Shown: positions 53,099-60,793 of the stretch, piece by piece
Numbering within the stretch: position 1 is the stretch's first letter
Layout: every line of letters begins with the position of its first letter
NCBI GenBank assembly: GCA_049969475.1
Contig: JBMFOU010000006.1
Location: 58,466 to 122,465, forward strand
DNA length: 64,000 nt
Direction: 5' to 3'
Source of the DNA: UBA2030 sp049969475
GTDB taxonomy: Bacteria > Bacteroidota > Bacteroidia > Bacteroidales > TTA-H9
Translations under genes and position numbers: made by a program
The notes under the pieces: model-generated
Told to the model about the DNA's origin: nothing
Seen by the model: the letters and a program-made list of their open reading frames with translations, nothing else
Database searches by the model: none

Positions 53099-53578
53099 TT
53101 AAATCTTTTGGTCCCATTCCTCTTTCAGAAGACCGAAAACAAAGATGTCGTAATACTGCCCTTCGATATACTTGGCCTTTCGCAGCCTTCCTTCTTCCAC
53201 AAACCCGAGGCTGCGTATCAGCCGAAGGGAGGCTTCGTTGCCCTGCACTACCTCCGCTTCAATTCGCACGAGATTCATTACGCGGAAGCTAAAATCCAGA
53301 AGAATTTCAGAGGCTGTTCGTCCGATACCCTGTCCTTGAAAGGGTGGCCAGATAAACACCGTGAGCATGGCTTTGCGGTTAAGCCACTTGATGTTGTGGA
53401 GTAGAATTTCTCCCATGGTTTCTCCCTTCCTTTCTATGTTGAAGCGCAGTATATTTCCCTCGAAATTCTCCATCAATCGGGCTTCGCCCAGATGACGAAT
53501 TTCTTGATAATTAAAAATGTCGTTTTGATTGGGGAAAGCCGGCATCAGGCGGATGTTATCTTTTTGTAAATAAAACAT
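53099..53578 (-). CDS. GNAT family N-acetyltransferase
   Basis: The 159-residue protein has the GNAT fold. It contains MGEILLHNIKW and KAMLTVFIWPPFQGQGIGRTASEILLDFSF, whose QGQGIG loop is the acetyl-CoA pyrophosphate site. RIEAEVVQGNEASLRLIRSLGFVEEGRLRKAKY follows. This last segment is typical of the RimJ/RimL-like group that acetylates protein N-termini or small amines; the substrate is unknown. It is divergent from the MerR regulator at 53672. Confidence 0.88.
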   Translation of the reverse strand: MFYLQKDNIRLMPAFPNQNDIFNYQEIRHLGEARLMENFEGNILRFNIERKGETMGEILLHNIKWLNRKAMLTVFIWPPFQGQGIGRTASEILLDFSFRVMNLVRIEAEVVQGNEASLRLIRSLGFVEEGRLRKAKYIEGQYYDIFVFGLLKEEWDQKI

Positions 53579-53621
53579 GCTACAAATATGTTAGTGCTGA
53601 TTAAACCTTTCGAAACAAGTT

Positions 53622-53629
53622 TTGTTTAA
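53622..53629 (+). promoter_or_regulatory. TTGTTTAA half-site upstream of the MerR regulator
   Basis: This copy of TTGTTTAA lies 43 bases before the regulator's ATG. It is part of AAACAAGTTTTGTTT (53613-53627), which contains a 6-bp palindrome. The same octamer occurs in two inverted pairs downstream of the regulator gene. Confidence 0.5.
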
Positions 53630-53671
53630 AAGTTTAGCCCTTAAAATTAAACGAGCATATCGTATTTTCCC

Positions 53672-54583
53672 ATGTCACAATATTCAATAAAAGATCTAGA
53701 GACCTTTACCGGCATCAAGGCACACACTATACGTATGTGGGAGAAGCGCTATGGTGTAGTTGAACCTGGACGTACCCAAACTAATATTCGCACTTACGAT
53801 GATGATGACCTGAAGCGTCTTTTGAATATTTCAATTCTCAACCGACATGGCTACCGAATCTCCGAGATCATGCGTATGAGCGAAAAGGAGATTTGCGACC
53901 GGGTTTTGCAAATAACGCATAAAAGTTTAGATACCCAGAGCCAGATTGAAAACCTGGTCTTGGCAATGATTGATTTGGATGAAGAATATTTTGAGAAAAT
54001 TCTTACTCAGTCTATTATAAAAATCGGATTTGAGGATACAGTCAAATACCTTATATATCCTTTTTTTGAGCGCATAGGAGTTTTATGGCAGGCTGGTAGT
54101 ATTATTCCTGCTCAGGAACATTTCATTAGCAATCTCATCCGCCAGAAATTGATTGTTGCTATCGATTCCATCATTACCCCCCGAAAAGACCAGGCATTGA
54201 CTTATCTGTTGTTTCTACCCGAAGGTGAATGGCACGAAATGGGCCTGCTGTTTACGCAATATTTGCTTAAAAAATGGGGCCATCGGGTGATCTATCTCGG
54301 TCAGCATGTACCGCTCAACAACCTCTCTGTTCCTTTGCAGAGAACCAGGGTAGATTATATAGTTACTCAGTTCATTACTGGTATCACCCCCGAAGCTTTA
54401 CGTGAAAGCCTCCATCTTCTTGCCTCTCTCTACCCCGAGCATCGGTTTTTAGTTTCTGGCCGGCAGTTAATTCAGTTTAAACCTGTGCTGCCTCCCAATT
54501 TTGAGTTATACGATAGTCTTGAGAATTTTAAAGACTTGATTTCCAGACATGAACGTTTGGTATTGAATCATCTCTCCAACTAA
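53672..54583 (+). CDS. MerR family regulator with B12-binding domain (CarH/LitR-like)
   Basis: The 303-residue protein has an N-terminal MerR helix-turn-helix (1-72: YSIKDLETFTGIKAHTIRMWEKRYG). A four-helix domain follows with the signature Trp139-x9-Glu149-His150 (LWQAGSIIPAQEHF). A Rossmann domain contains Glu186-Trp-His188-Glu-Met-Gly191. In CarH, W-x9-EH caps the upper face of cobalamin and E-x-H-x-x-G supplies the lower His ligand, so this should be a cobalamin-binding and possibly light-sensing repressor. The usual target is carotenoid genes, but none is near. An ECF sigma factor follows, separated by a terminator and by repeated operator-like sequences. Confidence 0.88.
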   Translation: MSQYSIKDLETFTGIKAHTIRMWEKRYGVVEPGRTQTNIRTYDDDDLKRLLNISILNRHGYRISEIMRMSEKEICDRVLQITHKSLDTQSQIENLVLAMIDLDEEYFEKILTQSIIKIGFEDTVKYLIYPFFERIGVLWQAGSIIPAQEHFISNLIRQKLIVAIDSIITPRKDQALTYLLFLPEGEWHEMGLLFTQYLLKKWGHRVIYLGQHVPLNNLSVPLQRTRVDYIVTQFITGITPEALRESLHLLASLYPEHRFLVSGRQLIQFKPVLPPNFELYDSLENFKDLISRHERLVLNHLSN

Positions 54584-54592
54584 TCTTATTGT

Positions 54593-54624
54593 TTGTTTAA
54601 GATACGTCATTTTGGCTTAAACAA
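54593..54624. repeat. Inverted TTGTTTAA pair, candidate operator 1
   Basis: TTGTTTAA (54593-54600) and TTAAACAA (54617-54624) are exact reverse complements with a 16-nt spacer; the flanking T/A and G/C also pair, giving 10-bp arms. It lies just after the MerR gene stop codon. The same octamer pair recurs at the sigma-factor promoter. Confidence 0.65.
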
Positions 54625-54659
54625 AATAGTTGTTAAAAATTGTTAATTTTTAAAAAAAT

Positions 54660-54691
54660 AATAGGCTGATAATCATCAGCTTATTGTTTTT
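54660..54691 (+). terminator. Intrinsic terminator after the MerR regulator
   Basis: AATAGGCTGAT (54660-54670) pairs with ATCAGCTTATT (54675-54685), an 11-bp stem with one G-U pair and a 4-base loop. GTTTTT follows. It separates the regulator transcript from the sigma-factor gene. Confidence 0.75.
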
Positions 54692-54726
54692 AATAAAAAT
54701 TTAATTTAAAATCATTCTAAAAATAC

Positions 54727-54758
54727 TTGACAAGCGGGGTTTGTTTTGTTTAATTTTG
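54727..54758 (+). promoter_or_regulatory. Promoter of the ECF sigma-factor gene
   Basis: TTG (54727-54729), a 21-nt spacer and TAATTTTG (54751-54758) match the Bacteroidota -33/-7 consensus. The transcript would start near 54765. This excludes the upstream in-frame start at 54741 and supports ATG 54816, with a leader of about 50 bases. Confidence 0.7.
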
Positions 54759-54778
54759 CTACATGAATTTTTAAACAA
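54746..54778. repeat. Inverted TTGTTTAA pair over the sigma-factor promoter, candidate operator 2
   Basis: TTGTTTAA (54746-54753) overlaps the -7 element, and TTAAACAA (54771-54778) lies just past the predicted transcript start. The spacer is 17 nt, almost the same as in the pair at 54593-54624. A regulator bound here would block RNA polymerase. Confidence 0.65.
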
Positions 54779-54815
54779 CTTAGAATATTTCAAAATAAGA
54801 ATAAAACACCTCGCC

Positions 54816-55322
54816 ATGACTGCTATAGAATTCAATCATCAGCTTTTAGGGATTCGCGAAAGCCTGAAGGTATTTGCCTATTCGCTTACCCAAAACCAGG
54901 AAGATGCTGAAGACCTGGTGCAGGATACTTACCTCAAGGCCATTACCTATCGTGAAAAATTTGACCCGGGTACCAATCTTAAAGCCTGGGCCTATACTAT
55001 CATGAAAAATACTTTCATCAACAATTACCGCCGGAATGTACGCCAGAATGCCTTTTTCGACCGTAGTGACGATTTGTATTACCTGAACTCCAGGTCGAAA
55101 AGTGAGGGAGAAAGTCCCGATTCAACACTCAGGGCCAAAGAAATCCTGAAGGGCATTCGTCAGCTCAGTGACGAACATCGTATCCCCTTTCTGATGCATA
55201 CCCGCGGTTATAAGTACAAGGAAATTGCCGAAAAAATGAATTTATCCATTGGTACAGTTAAAAGTCGAATTTTCTTTAGTCGAAAAAAGCTGATGGATGC
55301 GCTGAAAGATTACCAGAATTAA
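54816..55322 (+). CDS. ECF-type RNA polymerase sigma factor
   Basis: The 168-residue product has sigma region 2 (about 10-80: LTQNQEDAEDLVQDTYLKAITYREKF, LKAWAYTIMKNTFINNYRR) and region 4 (about 110-165: HRIPFLMHTRGYKYKEIAEKMNLSIGTVKSRIFFSRKKL). These are joined by a short linker, as in ECF sigma factors. The frame is open from 54741, but the promoter at 54727-54758 sets the start at ATG 54816. A MerR-B12 regulator beside such a sigma factor is the arrangement seen next to carotenoid genes in flavobacteria. Here no such genes follow; the next gene codes for a secreted DUF4397 protein. Confidence 0.92.
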   Translation: MTAIEFNHQLLGIRESLKVFAYSLTQNQEDAEDLVQDTYLKAITYREKFDPGTNLKAWAYTIMKNTFINNYRRNVRQNAFFDRSDDLYYLNSRSKSEGESPDSTLRAKEILKGIRQLSDEHRIPFLMHTRGYKYKEIAEKMNLSIGTVKSRIFFSRKKLMDALKDYQN

Positions 55323-55346
55323 TCGCTGATTTTGGGGTTGTTGAGG

Positions 55347-55378
55347 GGCTGTTGCGTTTTCGCAGCGGCCTTTTTTTT
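55347..55378 (+). terminator. Intrinsic terminator after the sigma-factor gene
   Basis: GGCTGTTGCG (55347-55356) pairs with CGCAGCGGCC (55361-55370) across a TTTT loop, with two G-U pairs, followed by eight T. It begins 24 bases after the stop codon, so the DUF4397 gene is transcribed separately. Confidence 0.9.
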
Positions 55379-55577
55379 ATTGTGTTATTTCCTTTCGGCT
55401 GTGTGAATTATCGTTATTGAATTCTTCCAAATAATTAATTGATCTCAATAATTGTGTCTTGAAAAATCCTAAATTCGTGGCTTGAACCAGTCTTGTATTG
55501 CTTCCTTCTTTACTCATTATGAACACAAGTCTAAAACACGTTGTTTTCAAATAATAAATTATCCAAAATCCAAACCA

Positions 55578-57965
55578 ATGAAAAATCGGGTACTTATTTA
55601 TCTCACAATTCTTTTAGCTGGGCTCATTCCTCAGGCCTTACAGGGTCAGGCTTTCGTTCAGTTCATCCACAATTCGCCTGATCTCAGTCTTGATTCGATG
55701 GATATTTACATTAACAAGACCCTCGTATTGAACGATTTTAGATTCAGGCAAGCTTCAGAATTTATTCAGGGGCCTACGGGCTTTCCCCTGGTTATCGACA
55801 TTTGCCCGGGAAATTCCAATAGTCCTGATAATCCGGTTTTTACTACAGCTATTGTGCTAGGCACTAATAAAAAGTATTTGGCTATTGCCTCGGGAACTAT
55901 AGATGGAAATGGGTACAATCCCTGGCAGCCATTCTCTCTCGAAATTATTGATTATGCCCAAAACCAGGCAACTCAGGCTTCTCAGTCAGAAGTCATATTT
56001 TACCATGGTAGCCCTGATTTGCAGACAATCCGGATAGTTGATAAGGGGACGGGAAATGTTTTATCTAGCCATCTTGCCTTCGCCCAATTTGATGGATATA
56101 AAGAATTGAATCCTTTGGTCTATACCCTCGAAATTCAAGACTCGGCCACGCAAGCAAAACTTTTTCGTGTGAGTTTGGACCTCACGGCCTACCAGGGTAA
56201 AGCCGGTGTGGTGATGGCATCAGGTTTTCAAAATCCAGGAAACAATAACAATGGTGCATCTTTAGGTTTTTATTACGTACCCTCAGATGGAGGGATGGCC
56301 ATTCCTCTTCCCTTAGTGCCCGATCCTATGGCTTTCTTGCAAATAATTCACAACTCTGCCGATCTATCCAATGCCCAGCTGGATGTCTGGATAGGTGATA
56401 AAAAGTTTGCCGCTTCATTACCTTTTCGATCGGCTACCTCTTTTACTGAATTCCCTGCCGAAGTTCCTATCACGGTAGCAGTAAAGCCGGCCGGAAGCTC
56501 TTCACCAGATAACCCTCTGGCTTCGCTTACTTATACCTATTCGAATCAGGGAAATTACATCTTGATTATCAACGGTATAAGCAGTGCTTCGGGCTATAAC
56601 CCTAGGCCACCTCTTACACTCGTTAAAAAAGAAAATGCCCGATTGAGTTCCCTGACTGCGGGGCAAACCGATGTGCTAATCTTCCATGGCTCTACCGATG
56701 CACCCACCGTCGATATCTATGAAACGGGACAGGGTCTGGGATTGCTGTCCGACAATCTTTCTTATGGTAATTTCCATGCCAATGACTATTCAAGCTTAGC
56801 CACTGCAGATTATGTTGTAGAGGTGCGCTCGCAGGATGGGGCAACTACGCTTTTTTCATACAGCCTTCCCCTCTCTGCATGGGGGCTTCAAAACACAGCA
56901 ATTACATTATTGGCATCCGGTTTTGTAAATACTGGTGCTAATAGCAATGGACCTGCTTTTGGACTATACCTTGCCCTACCTTCGGGAGGAGCGTTGCTGG
57001 CTCTTCCTCCTTATTCCCCTCCTGAAACGGCCCTTTTACAGGTTATCCACAACTCGGCCGATCCAGCTGCTACACCAGTTGATTTCTGGGTAAACGACCA
57101 GAAAATTCTGTCAGGTTTCACGTATCAGCGTGCCTCGGGATTTACTGAAGTTCCTGCCGGTAACAATATCAAACTCTTTGTGGTACCCCAAGGTGCCACT
57201 GGAACGAGTTCTCCTTTGGCCAGTATCACCCTGAATATGGAGGCTGGTAAGCGATACAGTGCAGTTATTGATGGTATTGCATCCACTTCGGGCTTCGATC
57301 CTTTGATGCCTTTAAGCATTCATGTTATTTCAAACGTTCGATTGGTGGCCACCAATAGTAATAAGGTGGATGTTATCTTCCATCATGGAAGTACAGATGC
57401 ACCTCAGGTGGGTATATATGAGTTTACTACCGGTCTCATTTATGATCCATTGGTTTACGGCTCGTCCAGCCCCTACGTGGAGGTGGCCGGCGAAAACCAG
57501 GGATGGCATCTCGTAAGTGGCGGTAACATCCTTAAGAGCTATTCAGTAGAATTTACCGGCTCTTCATTTGTGGGTAAAACCGTTTTTGCGATTGCTTCCG
57601 GTTTTATAAACCCAGGTGCCAACAGCAATGGTCAACCCTTCGGATTGTTCCTTATCCCTACCGACGGTGGCGGATATATAGAACTTAAGGAAGTTACGGG
57701 TATTCATGACAATCAAGCGGTTGAATTTACAGTGAGTCCCAATCCTGCAAAGGACTACATCCGGGTGATTTTTAATGATACTCCGGGAAAACAGATTATT
57801 ATTAGTATCTTCTCTGCAGGAGGTAGTCTGGCGAAAAGTCGTAGATTCGATGGTCCAGCTTCTGATTATCTCATGGATGTTAGCAATCTTCAGCAGGGTT
57901 TGTATATCCTGAGGTTAGAAACCAACACAGGCGTAAGCTTCAGAAAAATTAGCATTATCAGATAA
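55578..57965 (+). CDS. Secreted protein with tandem DUF4397 domains and T9SS sorting domain
   Basis: From ATG 55578 the product is 795 residues (the frame opens at 55482), with a signal peptide ending ALQGQ. It consists of three tandem units of about 227 residues. Each unit has two DUF4397-like halves: the first begins with V-I/F-IHNS-x-D and the second with DVIFHHGS-x-D. A C-terminal T9SS type A sorting domain begins at FTVSPNPAKDYIRVIF and ends LETNTGVSFRKISIIR. DUF4397 domains are Ig-like beta folds in secreted proteins with no known enzyme activity. The protein is probably displayed on the cell surface. The gene stands alone, between two terminators. Confidence 0.86.
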   Translation: MKNRVLIYLTILLAGLIPQALQGQAFVQFIHNSPDLSLDSMDIYINKTLVLNDFRFRQASEFIQGPTGFPLVIDICPGNSNSPDNPVFTTAIVLGTNKKYLAIASGTIDGNGYNPWQPFSLEIIDYAQNQATQASQSEVIFYHGSPDLQTIRIVDKGTGNVLSSHLAFAQFDGYKELNPLVYTLEIQDSATQAKLFRVSLDLTAYQGKAGVVMASGFQNPGNNNNGASLGFYYVPSDGGMAIPLPLVPDPMAFLQIIHNSADLSNAQLDVWIGDKKFAASLPFRSATSFTEFPAEVPITVAVKPAGSSSPDNPLASLTYTYSNQGNYILIINGISSASGYNPRPPLTLVKKENARLSSLTAGQTDVLIFHGSTDAPTVDIYETGQGLGLLSDNLSYGNFHANDYSSLATADYVVEVRSQDGATTLFSYSLPLSAWGLQNTAITLLASGFVNTGANSNGPAFGLYLALPSGGALLALPPYSPPETALLQVIHNSADPAATPVDFWVNDQKILSGFTYQRASGFTEVPAGNNIKLFVVPQGATGTSSPLASITLNMEAGKRYSAVIDGIASTSGFDPLMPLSIHVISNVRLVATNSNKVDVIFHHGSTDAPQVGIYEFTTGLIYDPLVYGSSSPYVEVAGENQGWHLVSGGNILKSYSVEFTGSSFVGKTVFAIASGFINPGANSNGQPFGLFLIPTDGGGYIELKEVTGIHDNQAVEFTVSPNPAKDYIRVIFNDTPGKQIIISIFSAGGSLAKSRRFDGPASDYLMDVSNLQQGLYILRLETNTGVSFRKISIIR
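55650..57700 (+). repeat. Three tandem DUF4397 coding units
   Basis: Units begin near 55650 (FVQFIHNSPDL), 56331 (FLQIIHNSADL) and 57029 (LLQVIHNSADP). The second-half motifs (FYHGSPD, FHGSTD, HHGSTD) begin near 55992, 56671 and 57367. The period is about 680-700 bases. The units have diverged at the DNA level, so this looks like an old duplication. Confidence 0.75.
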
Positions 57966-57988
57966 GTTCTAGAAAACTTTATCTCTGG

Positions 57989-58019
57989 CCGGCTGTTGAG
58001 TAATCAGCAGCCGGTTTTT
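57989..58019 (+). terminator. Intrinsic terminator abutting the next start codon
   Basis: CCGGCTGTTGA (57989-57999) pairs with TCAGCAGCCGG (58004-58014), an 11-bp stem with one G-U pair, followed by TTTTT (58015-58019). The ATG of the next gene is at 58022, two bases past the T-run, so the hairpin occupies the place of that gene's leader. Confidence 0.85.
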
Positions 58020-58021
58020 AT

Positions 58022-58390
58022 ATGGACAAGGTTCAGAAGATTATTTTCTATTACGATGATCGTTGCGGCTTTTGCACGTTGGGTGCGAAATGGCTTCGCC
58101 GGGCTGACTATCGGGATAAAATGGAGTTTCTGCCTTTGGCGCAAAACCGTCATATTTTACCACAAAACGATACAGAAACTGCCTGGCTGTTTCATTCAGG
58201 GCAATGGTACCGCGATTCCGAAGCTGTTATCCGGGGATTGATGGCTGTCGGTTTTCCTTTCAGCCTATCTGCTATTTTTTTGTTGATTCCCCGCTCTTTG
58301 CGCGATTCCGTTTACAAGTTTATTGCCCGTATTCGTTACCTTATCTTAGGCCACAGGCACCCGGTTTGCGAGCGGGAAACTAATACCTGA
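58022..58390 (+). CDS. DCC family thiol-disulfide oxidoreductase (DUF393)
   Basis: The 122-residue protein begins FYYDDRCGFCTLGAKWL, the DxxCxxC signature of the DCC family, with a CGFC redox pair. It continues with the family pattern SEAVIRGLMAVGFPFS and ends in an R-rich segment. These are small thioredoxin-like proteins with unknown partners. No signal peptide is visible. The ATG lies immediately after a terminator hairpin and no separate promoter can be seen, so expression may depend on read-through from the DUF4397 gene. Confidence 0.85.
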   Translation: MDKVQKIIFYYDDRCGFCTLGAKWLRRADYRDKMEFLPLAQNRHILPQNDTETAWLFHSGQWYRDSEAVIRGLMAVGFPFSLSAIFLLIPRSLRDSVYKFIARIRYLILGHRHPVCERETNT

Positions 58391-58394
58391 AAGT

Positions 58395-59000
58395 TTACCC
58401 AAGAAGTGTTTGCGCCTCAGCGTGCAGCTTGCTCAGTACACTTTGTATATCGGGGCTTTTGCCTTCGTTTTCTATAGACACCAGTTCGGCAGCCAGCAGG
58501 GTGGCAGGGGCATGTCCTTCGCAACGTGATGCTGCTACATTGATGGCCTGCAGGGTGTCTTCCACATGTTTGCGAACTAAAGTCCAGGTGGTTTCTGTGA
58601 GATATATCTGCTGCGACAGATTATGCTCAAATTCCGATCTTACGTTTTGAATCAAAGCATTTTTAAACTGTTGCACACTCATTTCAGGCTGAATGTTACG
58701 TAGCATAAGACTTGAAAGAGAAATTCTCTCTAATAGCAGTACCAGACGTTCATAAGCCTGAAGGCGCAAAGGCAAGGTAATTTGTCGCTGGTCGCGTTTC
58801 AGATTCAGATATTGCAGTTTTTCTTCTTTCTCCAGAAACGATTTGACAGTCTTGAGCAGATCGTCATTTTTCAGCAGAGGTACGGTTTCTTTCCATTGAT
58901 AAAGAAAGCGTTCGTTGGATGCATGGAAGAAATAGAACGCAACGGCTAATACCAGCAAGGAGGGAATAGTGCTCTGTAAAAGAAGAATAAATGTGCTCAT
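58395..59000 (-). CDS. Conserved membrane-anchored protein of unknown function
   Basis: The 201-residue protein has one N-terminal membrane helix (TFILLLQSTIPSLLVLAVAFYFF). A largely helical, charged domain follows, with coiled-coil character (about 50-160: LLKTVKSFLEKEEKLQYLNLKRDQRQ). I believe this is a Bacteroidota-wide family of unknown function (possibly the one named DUF7935), but I cannot confirm that. Its start codon overlaps the stop of the transketolase C-terminal gene by four bases, so it is translated from the transketolase transcript. Confidence 0.65.
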   Translation of the reverse strand: MSTFILLLQSTIPSLLVLAVAFYFFHASNERFLYQWKETVPLLKNDDLLKTVKSFLEKEEKLQYLNLKRDQRQITLPLRLQAYERLVLLLERISLSSLMLRNIQPEMSVQQFKNALIQNVRSEFEHNLSQQIYLTETTWTLVRKHVEDTLQAINVAASRCEGHAPATLLAAELVSIENEGKSPDIQSVLSKLHAEAQTLLG

Positions 59001-59968
59001 AGGGAGGATTGTTTTTTGCGATGTAATAATTGCAAGGCCTGATGATAGATGTTTCGGGCTGTGAGTCCGTATTTTTCCATGAGTTGAAGGGGCTGACCCG
59101 ATTCCCCAAACGTATCGTTGATTCCTACAAAATCCATAGGCACCGGGTAATTTTTTACAACTACTTCAGCCACAGCACTACCCAGTCCGTTGATCATTTG
59201 GTGTTCTTCGGCTGTAAGAATGGCTCCGGTTTCTCTTGCTGCGGCAATTATGGTCTCTTGGTCGAGAGGTTTTAGGGTATGAAGGTTGATGACGCGCGCA
59301 AGGATGCCCTGAGTCTCCAGTAGGTTGGCGGCTTCCAGGGCCTCCCAAACCATATGGCCGGTTGCTATGATAGAGATGTCATCGCCCTCTTTCAAGATCT
59401 GAGCTTTTCCAGGGATAAAAGGGAAATCTTCGGGTATGAAGTCGGGGACGGCTTCCCGGCCAAACCGGATATAAACCGGTCCCTTGGTCTCTTTAACTGC
59501 AGCTAAAGCCGCCTGCCGTGCCTGCGTGGCATCGCAGGGGCTGAACACAGTCATGTTTGGCAGACTGCGCACCACGGCCAGGTCTTCCAGTGCCTGATGC
59601 GTAGCCCCATCAGGGCCCACGGAGATGCCGGCATGGGCTCCACCTATAAGCACATGTAAATTGTTATAGCAAACAGAAATACGCATCTGATCGGCAGCCC
59701 GGAAAGCTGCAAAAACCGCATAGGTGGAAAATACTGGAATTTTGCCAGCCAGGGCCAGGCCTGCAGCTACTGCCATGCAATTCTGTTCGGCAATGCCCAG
59801 GGAGATAAAACGTTCGGGATATTGCTGTTTAAAAAGATCCAGCCCTACCGAGGCAGTAATATCAGCCCCCAAAACCACCAACGAGGGTTCCATTGCACCC
59901 GCCTGGGCTATTCCTTCTCCAAATCCCGTGCGGGTGGGCTTGCTCCCTTTGTTAATCCATGCTTGCAT
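58997..59968 (-). CDS. Transketolase, C-terminal subunit
   Basis: The 323-residue protein carries the pyrimidine-binding and C-terminal domains of transketolase. It has GFGEGIAQAGAMEPSLVVLGADIT, GIAEQNCMAVAAGLALAGKIPVFSTYAVF, the segment with HAGISVGPDGATHQALEDLA, and the C-terminal ILTAEEHQMINGLGSAVAEV. With the N-terminal subunit it forms the two-chain enzyme of the pentose phosphate pathway that moves two-carbon ketol units. It overlaps the N-terminal subunit gene by 17 bases. Related heterodimers act on other ketoses, so transketolase is the likely but not only role. Confidence 0.93.
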   Translation of the reverse strand: MQAWINKGSKPTRTGFGEGIAQAGAMEPSLVVLGADITASVGLDLFKQQYPERFISLGIAEQNCMAVAAGLALAGKIPVFSTYAVFAAFRAADQMRISVCYNNLHVLIGGAHAGISVGPDGATHQALEDLAVVRSLPNMTVFSPCDATQARQAALAAVKETKGPVYIRFGREAVPDFIPEDFPFIPGKAQILKEGDDISIIATGHMVWEALEAANLLETQGILARVINLHTLKPLDQETIIAAARETGAILTAEEHQMINGLGSAVAEVVVKNYPVPMDFVGINDTFGESGQPLQLMEKYGLTARNIYHQALQLLHRKKQSSL

Positions 59969-60791
59969 AGTATGCTGATATTTGTTCTAAGAAACGCTGA
60001 ACCTGAGCAGAATCGGGGGCTTTACCATGCCAGCGGTAATCTCCTTCAATCTCTTTTACCCCTTTGCCCATAACCGTCCGGGCAAGAATTACCATAGGCC
60101 GTGAGGGTTCATTGCGTGCTATTTGAAATGTTTGTCTGAGTTCGTTAAAATCGTGACCGTCGCACGAAAGAACTTTCCAACCAAAAGAATCCCATTTTTT
60201 GTCAAGGGGTTCCAAACCCATCACATCTTCTGTGTGTCCGTCGATTTGAACCCCATTACGATCAACTATTACTACGAGATTGCTCAGGTGATAATGAGCT
60301 GCAGCCATAGCTGCCTCCCACATCGATCCTTCCTGTAGTTCTCCATCTCCTACCACACAGAAAACTCTTCCTGGATGCTGATCCATCTGTCGGCCAAGGG
60401 CTATACCTACTGCTACCCCTAAGCCTTGACCCAATGAGCCCGCTGAGAGTTCTATACCTGGCAGGCCATGATCGCGACCTGGGTGTCCCTGTAAACGACT
60501 ACTCAGTTTACGAAGGGTAAGTAATTCCTCCTTTGGAAAATAACCCGCATGGGCAAGGGTAGCATACAGCACGGGTGCTACATGTCCGATGGAAAGAATT
60601 AGTATATCTCTTTCGGGCCAATGGGGATCCGAGGGGTTATGTTTCATCTCGCTGAAATAAAGGTAGGTAAAGATATCAGCCAGACCCAGCGATCCTCCTG
60701 TGTGCCCCGAACCTGCTGCTGCCAGGCTGCGAAGCGTCCATTCGCGGATGCTACGTGCGAGGTCATGAAGTTCTTTGGTTGCCAATCTCAT
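59952..60791 (-). CDS. Transketolase, N-terminal (thiamine diphosphate-binding) subunit
   Basis: The 279-residue protein has the TPP-binding fold. GHTGGSLGLADIFTYLYF is near the N-terminus, then PERDILILSIGHVAPVLYATLAHAGYF and LSAGSLGQGLGVAVGIALG. The ThDP motif is GDGELQEGSMWEAAMAAAHYHLSNLVVIVDRN, from GDG to N. It is the first half of a split transketolase. The N-terminal gene comes first in transcription order and is immediately downstream of the sulfatase-fold gene (2-base gap), so all may share a transcript. Confidence 0.94.
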   Translation of the reverse strand: MRLATKELHDLARSIREWTLRSLAAAGSGHTGGSLGLADIFTYLYFSEMKHNPSDPHWPERDILILSIGHVAPVLYATLAHAGYFPKEELLTLRKLSSRLQGHPGRDHGLPGIELSAGSLGQGLGVAVGIALGRQMDQHPGRVFCVVGDGELQEGSMWEAAMAAAHYHLSNLVVIVDRNGVQIDGHTEDVMGLEPLDKKWDSFGWKVLSCDGHDFNELRQTFQIARNEPSRPMVILARTVMGKGVKEIEGDYRWHGKAPDSAQVQRFLEQISAYYASMD

Positions 60792-60793
60792 AC

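Noticed and set aside
54741..54815. N-terminal extension of the ECF sigma factor
   Set aside because: The promoter (54727-54758) overlaps it, so it is not transcribed as coding sequence. The family start is at 54816.
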